A stretch of 64,000 nucleotides of DNA from Pontibacillus chungwhensis (GCF_030166655.1 NZ_CP126446.1:1116001-1180000); one strand, 5' to 3'. Counted from the first letter of the stretch, positions 8,298 through 17,002 are shown. Program-made: numbers and translations. Notes: generated by a model from the sequence alone, not told the origin.

Positions 8298-8993
8298 ATG
8301 AAAGAAATGTATACATCGTTCCAAGAAGCAGTAAAAGATATTAAAGATTATGACACGATTATGGTAGGTGGATTTGGCCTTGTTGGAATTCCTGAGAATT
8401 TAATTTTGGCGTTAGTGGAGTCTGGCGCAAAGCATCTGACAGTGATCTCGAATAACTGCGGAGTTGATGATTGGGGACTGGGCTTATTGCTTCAGAATAA
8501 GCAAATTGATAAAATGATTGGCTCTTATGTCGGTGAGAATAAAGAATTTGAGCGTCAGGTAATTGAAGGGGAACTAGAAGTAGAGCTTGTCCCTCAAGGA
8601 ACCCTTGCAGAACGAATCCGTGCAGGTGGTGCTGGAATTCCTGCATTCTACACCCCGGCTGGTGTCGGTACACCGATCGCAGAAGGGCAAGAGGTACGCA
8701 CCTTTGACGGGAAAGAGTACTTACTTCAGCACGCATTAAAGGCTGATTTCAGTCTCGTTCGCGCGGCGAAAGGGGACCGTTTGGGGAATCTTGTGTACAA
8801 CAAAACAGCTCGTAACTTTAACCCGATGATGGCAGCTGCTGGGAAAGTCACGATTGCTGAAGTGGAGAAGCTCGTCGAACCAGGTGCCATTGATCCGGAC
8901 CACGTACATACTCCGGGAGTTTATGTACAAGGAATGATTGAAGGGCAACAGGAAAAACGCATTGAACGCTTAACGACAAACCAGAACGCATAA
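8298..8993 (+). CDS. scoA: 3-oxoacid CoA-transferase subunit A
   Basis: 231 residues, alpha subunit of an acetoacetate/succinyl-CoA:3-ketoacid CoA-transferase, which moves CoA onto acetoacetate. Family blocks seen: [54 protein letters not shown] and NYNK-type [13 protein letters not shown]. The ATG at 8298 is preferred over the overlapping GTG at 8295 because it is better spaced from GAAGGGAGTGGG. It is the first gene of the sigma-54-controlled operon; subunit B starts 12 bp after its stop. The preferred donor (succinyl-CoA or acetyl-CoA) cannot be told from sequence, so atoD is an alternative symbol. Confidence 0.9.
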   Translation: MKEMYTSFQEAVKDIKDYDTIMVGGFGLVGIPENLILALVESGAKHLTVISNNCGVDDWGLGLLLQNKQIDKMIGSYVGENKEFERQVIEGELEVELVPQGTLAERIRAGGAGIPAFYTPAGVGTPIAEGQEVRTFDGKEYLLQHALKADFSLVRAAKGDRLGNLVYNKTARNFNPMMAAAGKVTIAEVEKLVEPGAIDPDHVHTPGVYVQGMIEGQQEKRIERLTTNQNA

Positions 8994-9005
8994 GGAGGAA
9001 TTATT

Positions 9006-9680
9006 GTGGCGAAACAATTAGACAAAGCAGCGCAGCGTGAGAAGATTGCGCGTCGAGCTGAGAAGGAAATTGAAAGCGGTTTCTATGTCAACTTAGGGAT
9101 TGGCATGCCGACCATGGTAGCCAACTACATTTCAGAGAACAAAGAGATGGTGCTTCAGTCAGAGAACGGTCTTCTAGGAATTGGTCGCTATCCATATGAG
9201 GATGAAGTGGATCCAGATCTTATCAATGCTGGTAAAGAAACGGTGACAGCGGCTGTTGGAAGTGCATATTGCGATAGCGCAGAATCGTTCGGTATGATTC
9301 GCGGTGAGCATTTGGATCTGGCGATTTTAGGAGGAATGGAAGTCTCTGAAACAGGAGATCTCGCAAACTGGATGATCCCAGGCAAGATGATTAAAGGCAT
9401 GGGTGGTGCGATGGATATCGTACACGGTGCGAAGAAAATTGTCATCATCATGGACCATGTAAACAAACATGGCGAACCTAAAATATTAAAATCTTGCAGT
9501 CTTCCTTTAACAGGTAAAGGCGTTGTGAACCGCATTATTACAGAGCGCGCGGTTATTGACGTGACCGATCAAGGATTAGAGCTTGTAGAACTTGCTGAAG
9601 GCTGGACGGTTGATGAGATCAAAGAATCTACAGAAGCTGAGCTTAAAGTAAGTAAAAATCTATTAGAAACAGCGTACTAG
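9006..9680 (+). CDS. scoB: 3-oxoacid CoA-transferase subunit B
   Basis: 224 residues, beta subunit partner of the preceding gene. GTG start after AAGGAGGAATTATT. The catalytic glutamate that forms the acyl-CoA thioester intermediate is E53 in the conserved SENGLLGIG motif. Further blocks are [13 protein letters not shown] and [19 protein letters not shown]. The heterodimer acts in the cytoplasm in ketone-body breakdown. It is followed 18 bp later by hydroxybutyrate dehydrogenase, consistent with co-translation. Confidence 0.9.
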   Translation: MAKQLDKAAQREKIARRAEKEIESGFYVNLGIGMPTMVANYISENKEMVLQSENGLLGIGRYPYEDEVDPDLINAGKETVTAAVGSAYCDSAESFGMIRGEHLDLAILGGMEVSETGDLANWMIPGKMIKGMGGAMDIVHGAKKIVIIMDHVNKHGEPKILKSCSLPLTGKGVVNRIITERAVIDVTDQGLELVELAEGWTVDEIKESTEAELKVSKNLLETAY

Positions 9681-9698
9681 GCTAGGAGGAACACCATC

Positions 9699-10475
9699 AT
9701 GGTAGAAAACAAAGTTGTATTCATTACAGGTTCTGCAAGTGGCATTGGATATGAAATAGGCGTTGATTTCGCAGGTAAAGGGGCAAAGGTTGTCTTTAGC
9801 GATATTAATGAAGAGAAGGTAGAAGAGGTTGCGCGTGATTTGAAAGACAAAGGCTATGACTGCATGGGGATTAAGTGTGACGTCACGAAAGAAGAAGAGT
9901 TGCAATCAGCAATTGACTCGACGGTTGAGCGTTACGGGCGACTCGATGTGCTCATTAACAATGCAGGTCTTCAGCATGTGTCTGCCATCGAAGAGTTTCC
10001 GACTGAGAAGTTTGAGTTCATGGTAAAAGTCATGCTAACGGCGCCGTTTATGGCGATTAAGCACGTGTTCCCGATTATGAAAAAGCAAGGATCGGGGCGT
10101 ATCATCAATATGGCTTCTATTAACGGTCTTATTGGTTTCTCCGGTAAGTCAGCTTACAACAGCTCGAAGCACGGAGTCATCGGACTAACGAAAGTATCCG
10201 CGCTAGAAGGGGCAGAACACGGGATTACGGTCAATGCAATTTGTCCTGGATATGTGGATACACCACTTGTTAGAGGGCAGTTAGAGGATCTGGCGAAAAA
10301 TCGTGACGTATCTCTTGAGAAAGTGTTAGAAGAAGTCATTTATCCGCTTGTTCCACAGAAGCGTCTTCTCTCTGTAGAAGAAATCGCGGATTATACAGCG
10401 TTTCTTGCAAGCGATGCAGCCAAAGGCGTAACGGGCCAGGCAGTCGTGATGGATGGCGGTTATACAGCACAATAA
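9699..10475 (+). CDS. 3-hydroxybutyrate dehydrogenase (SDR family)
   Basis: 258 residues, classical short-chain dehydrogenase. The NAD-binding motif is GSASGIGYE near the N-terminus, followed by NNAG in LINNAGLQHV and the catalytic Ser-Tyr-Lys set (MASINGLIG, then YNSSK). The C-terminal end (ASDAAKGVTGQAVVMDGGYT) fits the D-3-hydroxybutyrate dehydrogenase group, which oxidises 3-hydroxybutyrate to acetoacetate. The operon, with CoA-transferase upstream and thiolase downstream, supports this substrate; by sequence alone another SDR activity is possible. Ribosome binding site TAGGAGGAAC. Confidence 0.88.
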   Translation: MVENKVVFITGSASGIGYEIGVDFAGKGAKVVFSDINEEKVEEVARDLKDKGYDCMGIKCDVTKEEELQSAIDSTVERYGRLDVLINNAGLQHVSAIEEFPTEKFEFMVKVMLTAPFMAIKHVFPIMKKQGSGRIINMASINGLIGFSGKSAYNSSKHGVIGLTKVSALEGAEHGITVNAICPGYVDTPLVRGQLEDLAKNRDVSLEKVLEEVIYPLVPQKRLLSVEEIADYTAFLASDAAKGVTGQAVVMDGGYTAQ

Positions 10476-10493
10476 TCGATGGGAGTGGAAAGA

Positions 10494-11669
10494 ATGGAGA
10501 ACGTATATATTTTAGAAGGAGCTCGTACGCCTTTTGGTAGTTTCGGAGGCGTATTAAAGGATGTTGATCCAACGCAGCTTGGGGTCACAGCGAGTAAGGG
10601 AGCGATTGAGCGAAGCGGTATCCAGGCGGAGGATCTTGATTTCTCTGTAATGGGAAATGTGATTCATTCTGCGAAAAACGCGCCTTATTTAGCGCGCCAT
10701 ATCGCGCTTCAATCGGGCATTCCATATGAGAGTCCGGCTCTTGCGGTCAATCGTTTGTGCGGGTCTGGACTGCAGTCTGTTGTATCAGCCGCGCAATCGA
10801 TCCAGCTTGGTGAAGGTCAAGCCGCTTTAGCAGGTGGGGTAGACAGTATGAGTCTTGCGCCTTATGCTTTACATGGGAGTCGGTTCGGTACGAAGTTAGG
10901 AGCACCGAAGCTTGATGATATGCTTTGGGCCGCTCTGACAGATGAGTATATCGGTGCTGGTATGGGCGTAACGGGTGAGAATCTGGCGGATAAATATGAG
11001 ATTTCCCGTGAAGAGCAGGATGCTTATGCGGCACGTAGTCACCAAAGTGCAGCCGCAGCACGTGAGTCTGGTAAATTTGCTGAAGAAATTGTGCCGGTTG
11101 AAGTGAAGACAAGAAAAGGAACTCAGGTTGTGGATACGGATGAGCATATTCGTGAAGATACAACGGCTGAAAAACTGTCTGGTCTGAAGCCTGCATTTAA
11201 GAAAGATGGATCTGTCACAGGCGGAAATGCAAGTGGCATTAACGACGGAGCGGGTGCCGTTGTGCTTGCAAGTGAATCGTTTGTAGAGTCAAAAGGTCTG
11301 AAGCCTCTTGGACGCATTGTTTCCTGGGCAGTCGCTGGCGTTGATCCGTCTATTATGGGCATTGGTCCTGCACCAGCAATCCGCATGGCGCTAGAGAAGG
11401 CTTCTTTAAGCTTAGAAGACATGAGCCTGATTGAAGTCAATGAGGCGTTTGCTTCTCAGTACATTGCAGTGGAGAAAGAGCTCGGCCTTAACCGGGATAA
11501 GGTGAATGTCAATGGAGGCGCGATTGCACTCGGTCATCCGGTCGGGGCAAGTGGAACGCGCGTATTATATACATTAATGAAAGAACTGAAGCGACGAAAT
11601 GAGCGATACGGAGTCGCGTCGCTATGCATTGGTGGGGGCCAGGGCATCGCGATGATCGTAGAAGTATAA
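10494..11669 (+). CDS. Acetyl-CoA C-acetyltransferase (thiolase)
   Basis: 391 residues, thiolase II family. The nucleophile is C89 in VNRLCGSGLQS. The other active-site residues are H348 in GGAIALGHPVGASG and C378 in SLCIGGGQG. It cleaves acetoacetyl-CoA to two acetyl-CoA (or condenses them), completing hydroxybutyrate to acetoacetate to acetoacetyl-CoA to acetyl-CoA. ATG 10494 is chosen, with GGGAGTGGA as ribosome binding site, over an ATG at 10479 lacking one. Fourth gene of the operon. Confidence 0.92.
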   Translation: MENVYILEGARTPFGSFGGVLKDVDPTQLGVTASKGAIERSGIQAEDLDFSVMGNVIHSAKNAPYLARHIALQSGIPYESPALAVNRLCGSGLQSVVSAAQSIQLGEGQAALAGGVDSMSLAPYALHGSRFGTKLGAPKLDDMLWAALTDEYIGAGMGVTGENLADKYEISREEQDAYAARSHQSAAAARESGKFAEEIVPVEVKTRKGTQVVDTDEHIREDTTAEKLSGLKPAFKKDGSVTGGNASGINDGAGAVVLASESFVESKGLKPLGRIVSWAVAGVDPSIMGIGPAPAIRMALEKASLSLEDMSLIEVNEAFASQYIAVEKELGLNRDKVNVNGGAIALGHPVGASGTRVLYTLMKELKRRNERYGVASLCIGGGQGIAMIVEV

Positions 11670-11710
11670 AACGAGAAAGATCTTTTTTGATCGATATTGG
11701 AGGATAAAGT

Positions 11711-12994
11711 ATGCTTGGGATTTTCTTAGGGCTTGTCGTATTAATGGTGCTTGCCTACATAGGATGGTCAATCCTATGGGTGGCACCCATTGCGGCAGGT
11801 GTTGTAGCAATAACGGGAGGACTTGATGTCCTTGATGCTTATAAAGATACATATATGGGCGGGTTCGTCGCGTTCGCGAAGGACTGGTTCCCGGTCTTTA
11901 TGTTAGGTGCAATTTTCGGTAAATTGATGGAAGACACAGGTATGGCACGTTCTGTAGCGGTTGCGATGACTAAAGTGATCGGATCACAGCGTGCGATTCT
12001 TGGTGTGTTAGCCTCGGCGGCTGTATTAACGTATGGCGGCGTAAGTTTGTTTGTAGTGGTCTTTGCGGTATATCCATTAGCGATTTCCTTATTCCGCGAA
12101 GCGAACATTAGCCGGAAGTTAATACCGGCAACGGTGGCCTTAGGAGCGTTCACCTTTACGATGACCGCACTGCCTGGTTCACCGCAGATTCAAAACCTGA
12201 TTCCGATGGATTACTATGATACAGATGCCATGGCTGCCCCTGTAATGGGTATTATTGCAGCGATTATTATGGCTGGCGGTGGTTACTTCTACTTGCGCAG
12301 ACAGGAGAAGAAGCTGACGGAAAAAGGCGAGGTCTTTACAGAACCAAAAGAGGAAAAGAACGCAGAGGAAGAGGTAGACACGCCTCACTGGATTCTTTCG
12401 TTCCTTCCGTTACTAACGGTTCTAATCACGCTGAATGTATTTGAACTTGATGTCATTGTTGCTTTAATTATTGGTATTTTAGTCATTATGATTATTAACG
12501 TAGCGAAATTTAAACGATTTGTCGGCGCGATTAACGCCGGTGCAAGCGGCTCGGTTATTGCCATTATCAATACAAGTGCCGCGGTTGGTTTTGGTACAGT
12601 TGTTAAAGCCGTTCCTGGTTTCGAACGGTTAACAGAGCTGTTAATGGGCGTCAAAGGTCACCCGCTGATCTCTGAAGCCATTTCAGTAAACATCCTTGCT
12701 GGTGCAACCGGTTCCGCCTCAGGTGGTATGGGAATTGCTCTAGAAGCGCTTGGCGATAAGTATTACGAAATTGCCATGAATACAGGCGTAAGTCCAGAAG
12801 CCTTCCACAGGATCGCATCCCTATCCTCAGGAGGACTAGACGCACTGCCGCACAACGGAGCGGTCTTAACGTTATTCGCCATCACAGGAATGACGCACAA
12901 AGACAGCTACAAAGATATCTTCGTTGTAGCTGTATTAATTCCGGTACTATCTGTCGCAGCCGTCATCGCACTAGCAGCGATCGGCATCCTTTAA
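11711..12994 (+). CDS. GntP-family permease, probable 3-hydroxybutyrate transporter
   Basis: 427 residues with about 12 membrane segments. GntP-family features include GAIFGKLMEDTGMARSVA, the ATGSASGGMGIALEALG segment and LSSGGLDALPHNGAVLTLFA. Members carry gluconate or hydroxy-acids by cation symport; those linked to hydroxybutyrate dehydrogenase and CoA-transferase genes are usually taken as D-beta-hydroxybutyrate permeases. Position as last gene of this operon, before a strong terminator, supports import of the operon's substrate. A charged cytoplasmic loop (about 200-225) splits the two halves. The substrate is inferred from context. Confidence 0.85.
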   Translation: MLGIFLGLVVLMVLAYIGWSILWVAPIAAGVVAITGGLDVLDAYKDTYMGGFVAFAKDWFPVFMLGAIFGKLMEDTGMARSVAVAMTKVIGSQRAILGVLASAAVLTYGGVSLFVVVFAVYPLAISLFREANISRKLIPATVALGAFTFTMTALPGSPQIQNLIPMDYYDTDAMAAPVMGIIAAIIMAGGGYFYLRRQEKKLTEKGEVFTEPKEEKNAEEEVDTPHWILSFLPLLTVLITLNVFELDVIVALIIGILVIMIINVAKFKRFVGAINAGASGSVIAIINTSAAVGFGTVVKAVPGFERLTELLMGVKGHPLISEAISVNILAGATGSASGGMGIALEALGDKYYEIAMNTGVSPEAFHRIASLSSGGLDALPHNGAVLTLFAITGMTHKDSYKDIFVVAVLIPVLSVAAVIALAAIGIL

Positions 12995-13009
12995 AAGAAT
13001 GAAATGATG

Positions 13010-13042
13010 GAAAGGACACTCCTCTTGGGAGTGTCCTTTTTT
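13010..13042 (+). terminator. Intrinsic terminator of the ketone-body operon
   Basis: AAAGGACACTCC-TCTT-GGGAGTGTCCTTTTTT is a 12-bp nearly perfect stem with a T-run, about 16 bp after the permease stop. Confidence 0.92.
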
Positions 13043-13043
13043 A

Positions 13044-13240
13044 GTGCTTTAGTGTGGTGACGGGTGTCAGGCGCGGTTTGGCGCTTTAGCGAGGTGCAGG
13101 GTGTCAGGCACGGTTTGGTGCTTTAGCGTGATGGTGGGTGTCAGACATGGTTTGGTGCTTTAGTGTGGTGGTGGGTGTCAGACACGGTTTAGTGCTTTAG
13201 CGTGATGACGGGTGTCTGACACCCTTTCGTGCTTTAGCGT
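13044..13240 (+). repeat. 37-bp tandem repeat, five units plus a partial
   Basis: The word GTGCTTTAG (first copies GTGCTTTAG/GCGCTTTAG) recurs at 13044, 13081, 13118, 13155, 13192 and 13229, exactly every 37 bp. Each unit also carries GGGTGTCAGRCACGGTTT-like sequence; the fifth unit changes to GGGTGTCTGACACCC, a perfect palindrome. There is no reading frame of interest. Confidence 0.9.
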
Positions 13241-13253
13241 GCTGGGGCGGGGT

Positions 13254-13440
13254 GGCTCAAGTTGAGGGGGAGTGGCTCAAGAGCGTACTGACAGGCTCAA
13301 GATCAGCGGATTTTGGCTCGAGCGTTCGAAATAGGAGCTCAAGTTAGGGATCACTGGCTCAAGTCGAGGTTTCTCGGCTCAAGTTAAACTAGAGGGGCTC
13401 AAGAATACGGGAATCCGGCTCAAGCCCCAAGCCGCAAGCA
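13254..13440 (+). repeat. GGCTCAAG phased array 1 (nine cores, 20-21 bp period)
   Basis: The octamer GGCTCAAG (twice GGCTCGAG/AGCTCAAG) begins at 13254, 13274, 13294, 13315, 13336, 13356, 13376, 13396 and 13417. The 12-13 bp between cores differ. All cores are on the same strand. The array ends in CCCCAAGCCGCAAGCAGCTGCTTTTG, a weak hairpin. It occupies the gap before the Pel-hydrolase leader. Confidence 0.93.
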
Positions 13441-13541
13441 GCTGCTTTTGTTTTTTCCTATGCGAATGTGGAATTTACAGGGGATTAGATGTTTGTCCGA
13501 GGAAGTTGTCCAACTTCAGACATACGATGAAGGGTAAGATA

Positions 13542-13655
13542 AAAGGAAATGGGGCAAACTCGTGGAAAAGCGGGGCTTCAAGAAGATGTGGATCGTGCAC
13601 AAGTACAACCTATGCAAACGATCAATCAGTTTTACGTGGATGCTTCATTCCTTTG
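13542..13655 (+). ncRNA. Structured leader upstream of the Pel hydrolase gene; GEMM-I-like (tentative)
   Basis: By eye the region folds as a three-way junction. The closing stem pairs AAAGGAAATG (13542) with CATTCCTTT (13646), followed immediately by the ribosome binding site. Hairpin 1 is CTCGT/GCGGG around a GGAAAA loop (13559-13574), and hairpin 2 is GATCGTGCA/TGC..ACGATC (13591-13623). The 5' junction GGGGCAAAC, a GAAA-type loop and GGGG resemble the c-di-GMP-I (GEMM) riboswitch. The usual GACGCAAAGCC block is poorly matched (GGCTTCAAGAAG), so it may be a divergent or dead version, or chance. Context (a Pel gene) fits c-di-GMP control. Confidence 0.35.
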
Positions 13656-13667
13656 TGGAGGGATTTT

Positions 13668-14522
13668 ATGTTAAGAAAATGGATGTTGTCCCTTGTGATT
13701 TTGATGGGTGCCTTCTTTGTTCCAGCATCAGCCCCTGCTTCTTCGCACCTCTTTGACGATATCACCTCCTACCAGATCTACTACGACCCAGTTACAACGA
13801 AAATAGAAAAAGACATGAAGCGGTACGACCTTGTCATTTTAGAACCCCGAGAAGTGACGAAAGAGCGGGTTGCTCGCATCCGTAGAAATGGAACGCTTGT
13901 TTTAGGCTATGTCAACCTAATGGAAGCCGACGAATGGAATGTTGAGGTGATGAAACAGCTCAAGCCACAAGACTTCTTTTACGAGAATGGTCAAAAGGTA
14001 TTCTTCCCTGAATGGGATTCGTATTTGATGGACCTGACCTCTTCTCATTACCAATCCGTTTTGAAAAAGGACTTGAAAAAACAGGTCATCGATAAAGGAT
14101 TCGATGGGATCTTTCTTGATACAGTTGGAGACATCGATAACGAGCACGCGCATCGCAAGTCTGTTTTAAACGCACAACGAGATGCGTACCTTGAATTTCT
14201 GCAGTTTCTCCGAGATGAATACGGTCAAATCCCGATTATTCAGAACTGGGGTTTTGACACATTGAAAGCTGTGTCCGCGCCTCTTGTGGACGGGGTCATG
14301 TGGGAAGGATTCGACTACAATGCGGTGGCGCGAGATTCGTGGAGTCAAGAAAGAATAGCCGAACTGACGAAGCTTCGAAAGAAATATGGTGTTGATGTGT
14401 TTACGGTTTCATACGAATCGAAGAATCGTAGCACCAACTATGCTAAAAGACGTGGCTTTATCCACACCCACGAACCAGACGGTTATAATAAGTGGACCTA
14501 TGTGAAAAAGCTTTCCCCTTAA
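13668..14522 (+). CDS. Secreted GH114-type glycoside hydrolase (Pel hydrolase)
   Basis: 284 residues. The product starts MLRKWMLSLVILMGAFFVPA, a clear signal peptide ending near ASAPASS, after the ribosome binding site GTGGAGGGA. The body is a TIM-barrel domain of the GH114 / endo-alpha-1,4-polygalactosaminidase type: YDLVILEP, LVLGYVNLMEADEW, GFDGIFLDTVGDID (candidate catalytic Asp), IIQNWGFD and VDGVMWEGFDY. In P. aeruginosa this domain is fused to the PelA deacetylase; here it is a separate gene ahead of a cluster whose pelA lacks it. Expected to cut partially deacetylated Pel polymer outside the cell. The frame is open further upstream, but that stretch is the structured leader, so the ATG at 13668 is preferred. 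Confidence 0.85.
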   Translation: MLRKWMLSLVILMGAFFVPASAPASSHLFDDITSYQIYYDPVTTKIEKDMKRYDLVILEPREVTKERVARIRRNGTLVLGYVNLMEADEWNVEVMKQLKPQDFFYENGQKVFFPEWDSYLMDLTSSHYQSVLKKDLKKQVIDKGFDGIFLDTVGDIDNEHAHRKSVLNAQRDAYLEFLQFLRDEYGQIPIIQNWGFDTLKAVSAPLVDGVMWEGFDYNAVARDSWSQERIAELTKLRKKYGVDVFTVSYESKNRSTNYAKRRGFIHTHEPDGYNKWTYVKKLSP

Positions 14523-14538
14523 AATGGGAAAGCTTTTT
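14505..14538 (+). terminator. Intrinsic terminator overlapping the hydrolase stop codon
   Basis: AAAAAGCTTTCCC (14505-14517) pairs perfectly with GGGAAAGCTTTTT (14526-14538). The TAA stop lies in the loop. It separates the hydrolase gene from the galE-pel operon. Confidence 0.9.
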
Positions 14539-14718
14539 CTATGGGTAATTTTAAAAATCTGGTAAACATTTGAGATCCGAGTAAAACTACCTATTCATAG
14601 AAGCTTATTATACAATAATCTTATATAAATATTTTTGAGGAATTTGACCTACACGAGTCTAGGAGCACATATAGTTTGATAAAGAGATAATAAAAAGATA
14701 AAGAAAGTGTGAGGCGGT

Positions 14719-15741
14719 ATGGAGACGATACTGGTGACAGGTGGTGCGGGGTTTATTGGGTCTCATGTATGTGTGGAATTGGTGCAGGCTGGGTTTCGGG
14801 TCGTCGTGATTGATAATTTCGTGAACAGCACACCAGAATCTCTCGAGAGAGTCGAGACCATTACAGGGGAACGGCTCCACTGGATGGATGTCGACATGAT
14901 GAATCTTGAATCGCTTGATGAAGTGTTTCAGACGTTTTCGATTGATGCTGTTATTCATTTGGCAGGCTTAAAAGCAGTAGGAGAGTCAGTGGTCGATCCT
15001 CTCAGGTACTACCTTCATAATTTGACTCCACTCCTCCATTTATGTGAATGCATGCAGAAGCATCACGTTCATCGACTGGTATTCAGTTCCTCAGCGACGG
15101 TATATGGGCCTCCTCAACAGGTACCGATACTAGAGACGCACCCCATCAAGACAGAGAACCCCTACGGCAGAACAAAGCATATGTCTGAACAAATTCTAGA
15201 AGATTTTCAACGAGCCTATTACCCTATGAAAATCGTGATTCTCCGATACTTCAACCCAATTGGTGCTCATTCAAGCGGGCTGATTGGTGAGAATCCGGTA
15301 GGTGTGCCGATGAACATTATGCCGTACCTGACAGAAGTGGCAGTTGGGAAACGTCCTGTGCTTCATATTTTCGGTGATGATTACCCTACCAGAGACGGAA
15401 CGTGTATAAGAGACTTTGTGCATATTACAGACCTCGCGAAAGGTCATGTGAAAGGCGTCGAGGCAACAGACCGTATGAAGTCTGGTGTGAGTGTATACAA
15501 TCTTGGCACTGGAAAAGGGACGACGGTGAAAGAGCTTCTTCATACATTTGAAAGGGTCACACAAAAAACGATCCCCTATTGGATTACCGTTCGACGTCCC
15601 GGAGATATTGCTGTTTCTTACGCAGATGTTCAAAAGGCAGAGGAAGAGCTTGGCTGGAAGGCGACTAAAGAGATCGAGGACATGTGCCTGGATGCTTGGA
15701 AGTGGCAGCGTCTTAATCCGGCGGGCTATATAAAGAAATAA
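14719..15741 (+). CDS. galE: UDP-glucose/UDP-GalNAc 4-epimerase
   Basis: 340 residues, extended SDR. Features: GGAGFIGSH (NAD-binding) at the N-terminus, the serine block FSSSATVYG, the catalytic YGRTK, the RYFNPIGAH motif and the C-terminal DVQKAEEELGW. It interconverts UDP-Glc/UDP-Gal and often UDP-GlcNAc/UDP-GalNAc in the cytoplasm. Pel is rich in GalNAc/galactosamine, and galE is part of Gram-positive pel loci, so this copy probably supplies UDP-GalNAc. pelD starts 25 bp downstream, consistent with a shared transcript. Confidence 0.93.
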   Translation: METILVTGGAGFIGSHVCVELVQAGFRVVVIDNFVNSTPESLERVETITGERLHWMDVDMMNLESLDEVFQTFSIDAVIHLAGLKAVGESVVDPLRYYLHNLTPLLHLCECMQKHHVHRLVFSSSATVYGPPQQVPILETHPIKTENPYGRTKHMSEQILEDFQRAYYPMKIVILRYFNPIGAHSSGLIGENPVGVPMNIMPYLTEVAVGKRPVLHIFGDDYPTRDGTCIRDFVHITDLAKGHVKGVEATDRMKSGVSVYNLGTGKGTTVKELLHTFERVTQKTIPYWITVRRPGDIAVSYADVQKAEEELGWKATKEIEDMCLDAWKWQRLNPAGYIKK

Positions 15742-15766
15742 GCATAATCAAATAGGGGGTGAGGGG

Positions 15767-17002
15767 ATGTTTTATCGACAGGACCGGTTATGGTTAAAGT
15801 TAGTTGAGGTTGTCGGGGTTTGGGGGCTTTTAGTATTTTTGGATTTGGTGACAGGGGGGCAAGTGATTGCTTCTGTACCTGGTCTTTTACTACTCTTTAT
15901 TCTTCTTGCTGCGTTACGGTACGGGTTAATCTTCGGACTACTCGCCTTTTCACTAGTGGCGGTGTATCGACTGTTCTATAGCTGGGTTTCCGGAGAAGAT
16001 GTGTTGTTACTTTTTTACGATACGGATTCCCTTGTTGCCTTTTTATGGATGCTCTGTGTTGCTCTGATCGCTGGACTATTCAGCACATCCTACAGGGAGA
16101 AATATGAAAGCCTTCAATTCCATAAAGAAGAGAAGGAAGATGAGAATGAATATTTAAAAGATACCGTTGGGCTCCTAGAACGTACTCAGCGCATGCTACA
16201 AATGAAGGTGCTCGAGTCAGACCATTCGTTATCAAGAATTTATCAAGTGGGGATCGCCCTGGATCAGGATCATCCTGAGCTGATTCGAAGTGAAGCGCTA
16301 AATGTGTTTCGTAATGTTTTTAAGGCGAAGCAGATGGCGATTTATCATGTGGACCAGTCTCAACGAGCGCTCAGACTTCTAATCAAACAGGATGAGCAGA
16401 ACCGATTTAAGCAATCCATTTTAATCGAGGACACGTCTTCCATGTTCAAACGGATGCTTGAGAGCAAAACGATTACAATCCGGAACGTAGAGGATCCTGA
16501 CGACTCGCCGGTTCTTTTGGCCCCGCTTTTGTACGAGGGGGATATTAAAGAGGTCGTCGTGTTAGAGGATATAGAATTCCATTCCATTACGGCCCATCAG
16601 ATGCAGGTCTTGTCCCTTGTGCTCGACTGGATGTCGAGCCGCCTGCAGAAAGCGTATAACCTTCAGCAGGAGAAGGAAAAGCCGAAGATGTTCTCAGGTA
16701 CGCGGGTGTATAAGAAGCAATTCTTTAATGAGCTTGTCGAAATGGAAGAGAAGAAAGCAGAAAAATTTGCCCTCCCTTATTTAATTGGGAAGATCCGCCT
16801 GAAGTCTACCGTGGAGGTTCCGATTATCGAAGCGGAAATGATGATTCGACCGCATATTCGTGAAATTGACCGCTTAGGATACGATGCAGGTAAAAATGAA
16901 TTGTGGTTCCTGTTCCCTGGTACAGAACCCGCCGCCCGTGAAGTCGTTTTCCCTCGTATTGAGAACGTCTTAAGGCGGAAAGGGGTCGTTTATGATGCTT
17001 GA
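15767..17002 (+). CDS. pelD: PelD-like c-di-GMP receptor of the Pel synthase
   Basis: 411 residues: about four membrane helices (residues 8-105), a coiled-coil linker (about 115-150), a GAF domain (about 150-300) and a degenerate GGDEF domain. The GGDEF signature has decayed to AGKNEL (about 374-379), but the inhibitory-site motif RxxD is kept as REID (365-368) at the proper distance. That is the arrangement used by PelD to bind c-di-GMP and switch on Pel synthesis. Ribosome binding site AAATAGGGGGTGAGGGG. It overlaps pelE by 11 bp. Assignment rests on domain order and synteny with Bacillus pelDEAFG clusters. Confidence 0.88.
   Translation: MFYRQDRLWLKLVEVVGVWGLLVFLDLVTGGQVIASVPGLLLLFILLAALRYGLIFGLLAFSLVAVYRLFYSWVSGEDVLLLFYDTDSLVAFLWMLCVALIAGLFSTSYREKYESLQFHKEEKEDENEYLKDTVGLLERTQRMLQMKVLESDHSLSRIYQVGIALDQDHPELIRSEALNVFRNVFKAKQMAIYHVDQSQRALRLLIKQDEQNRFKQSILIEDTSSMFKRMLESKTITIRNVEDPDDSPVLLAPLLYEGDIKEVVVLEDIEFHSITAHQMQVLSLVLDWMSSRLQKAYNLQQEKEKPKMFSGTRVYKKQFFNELVEMEEKKAEKFALPYLIGKIRLKSTVEVPIIEAEMMIRPHIREIDRLGYDAGKNELWFLFPGTEPAAREVVFPRIENVLRRKGVVYDA

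Noticed and set aside
13254-13440. GGCTCAAG arrays as CRISPR arrays
   Set aside because: Core is only 8 bp, spacers are 12-13 bp, some spacers repeat in block copies, and no cas genes are present.
13506-13667. 54-codon N-terminal extension of the GH114 protein
   Set aside because: A signal peptide and ribosome binding site fit ATG 13668, and the extension is Ser/Lys/Gly-rich sequence lying on a foldable leader.
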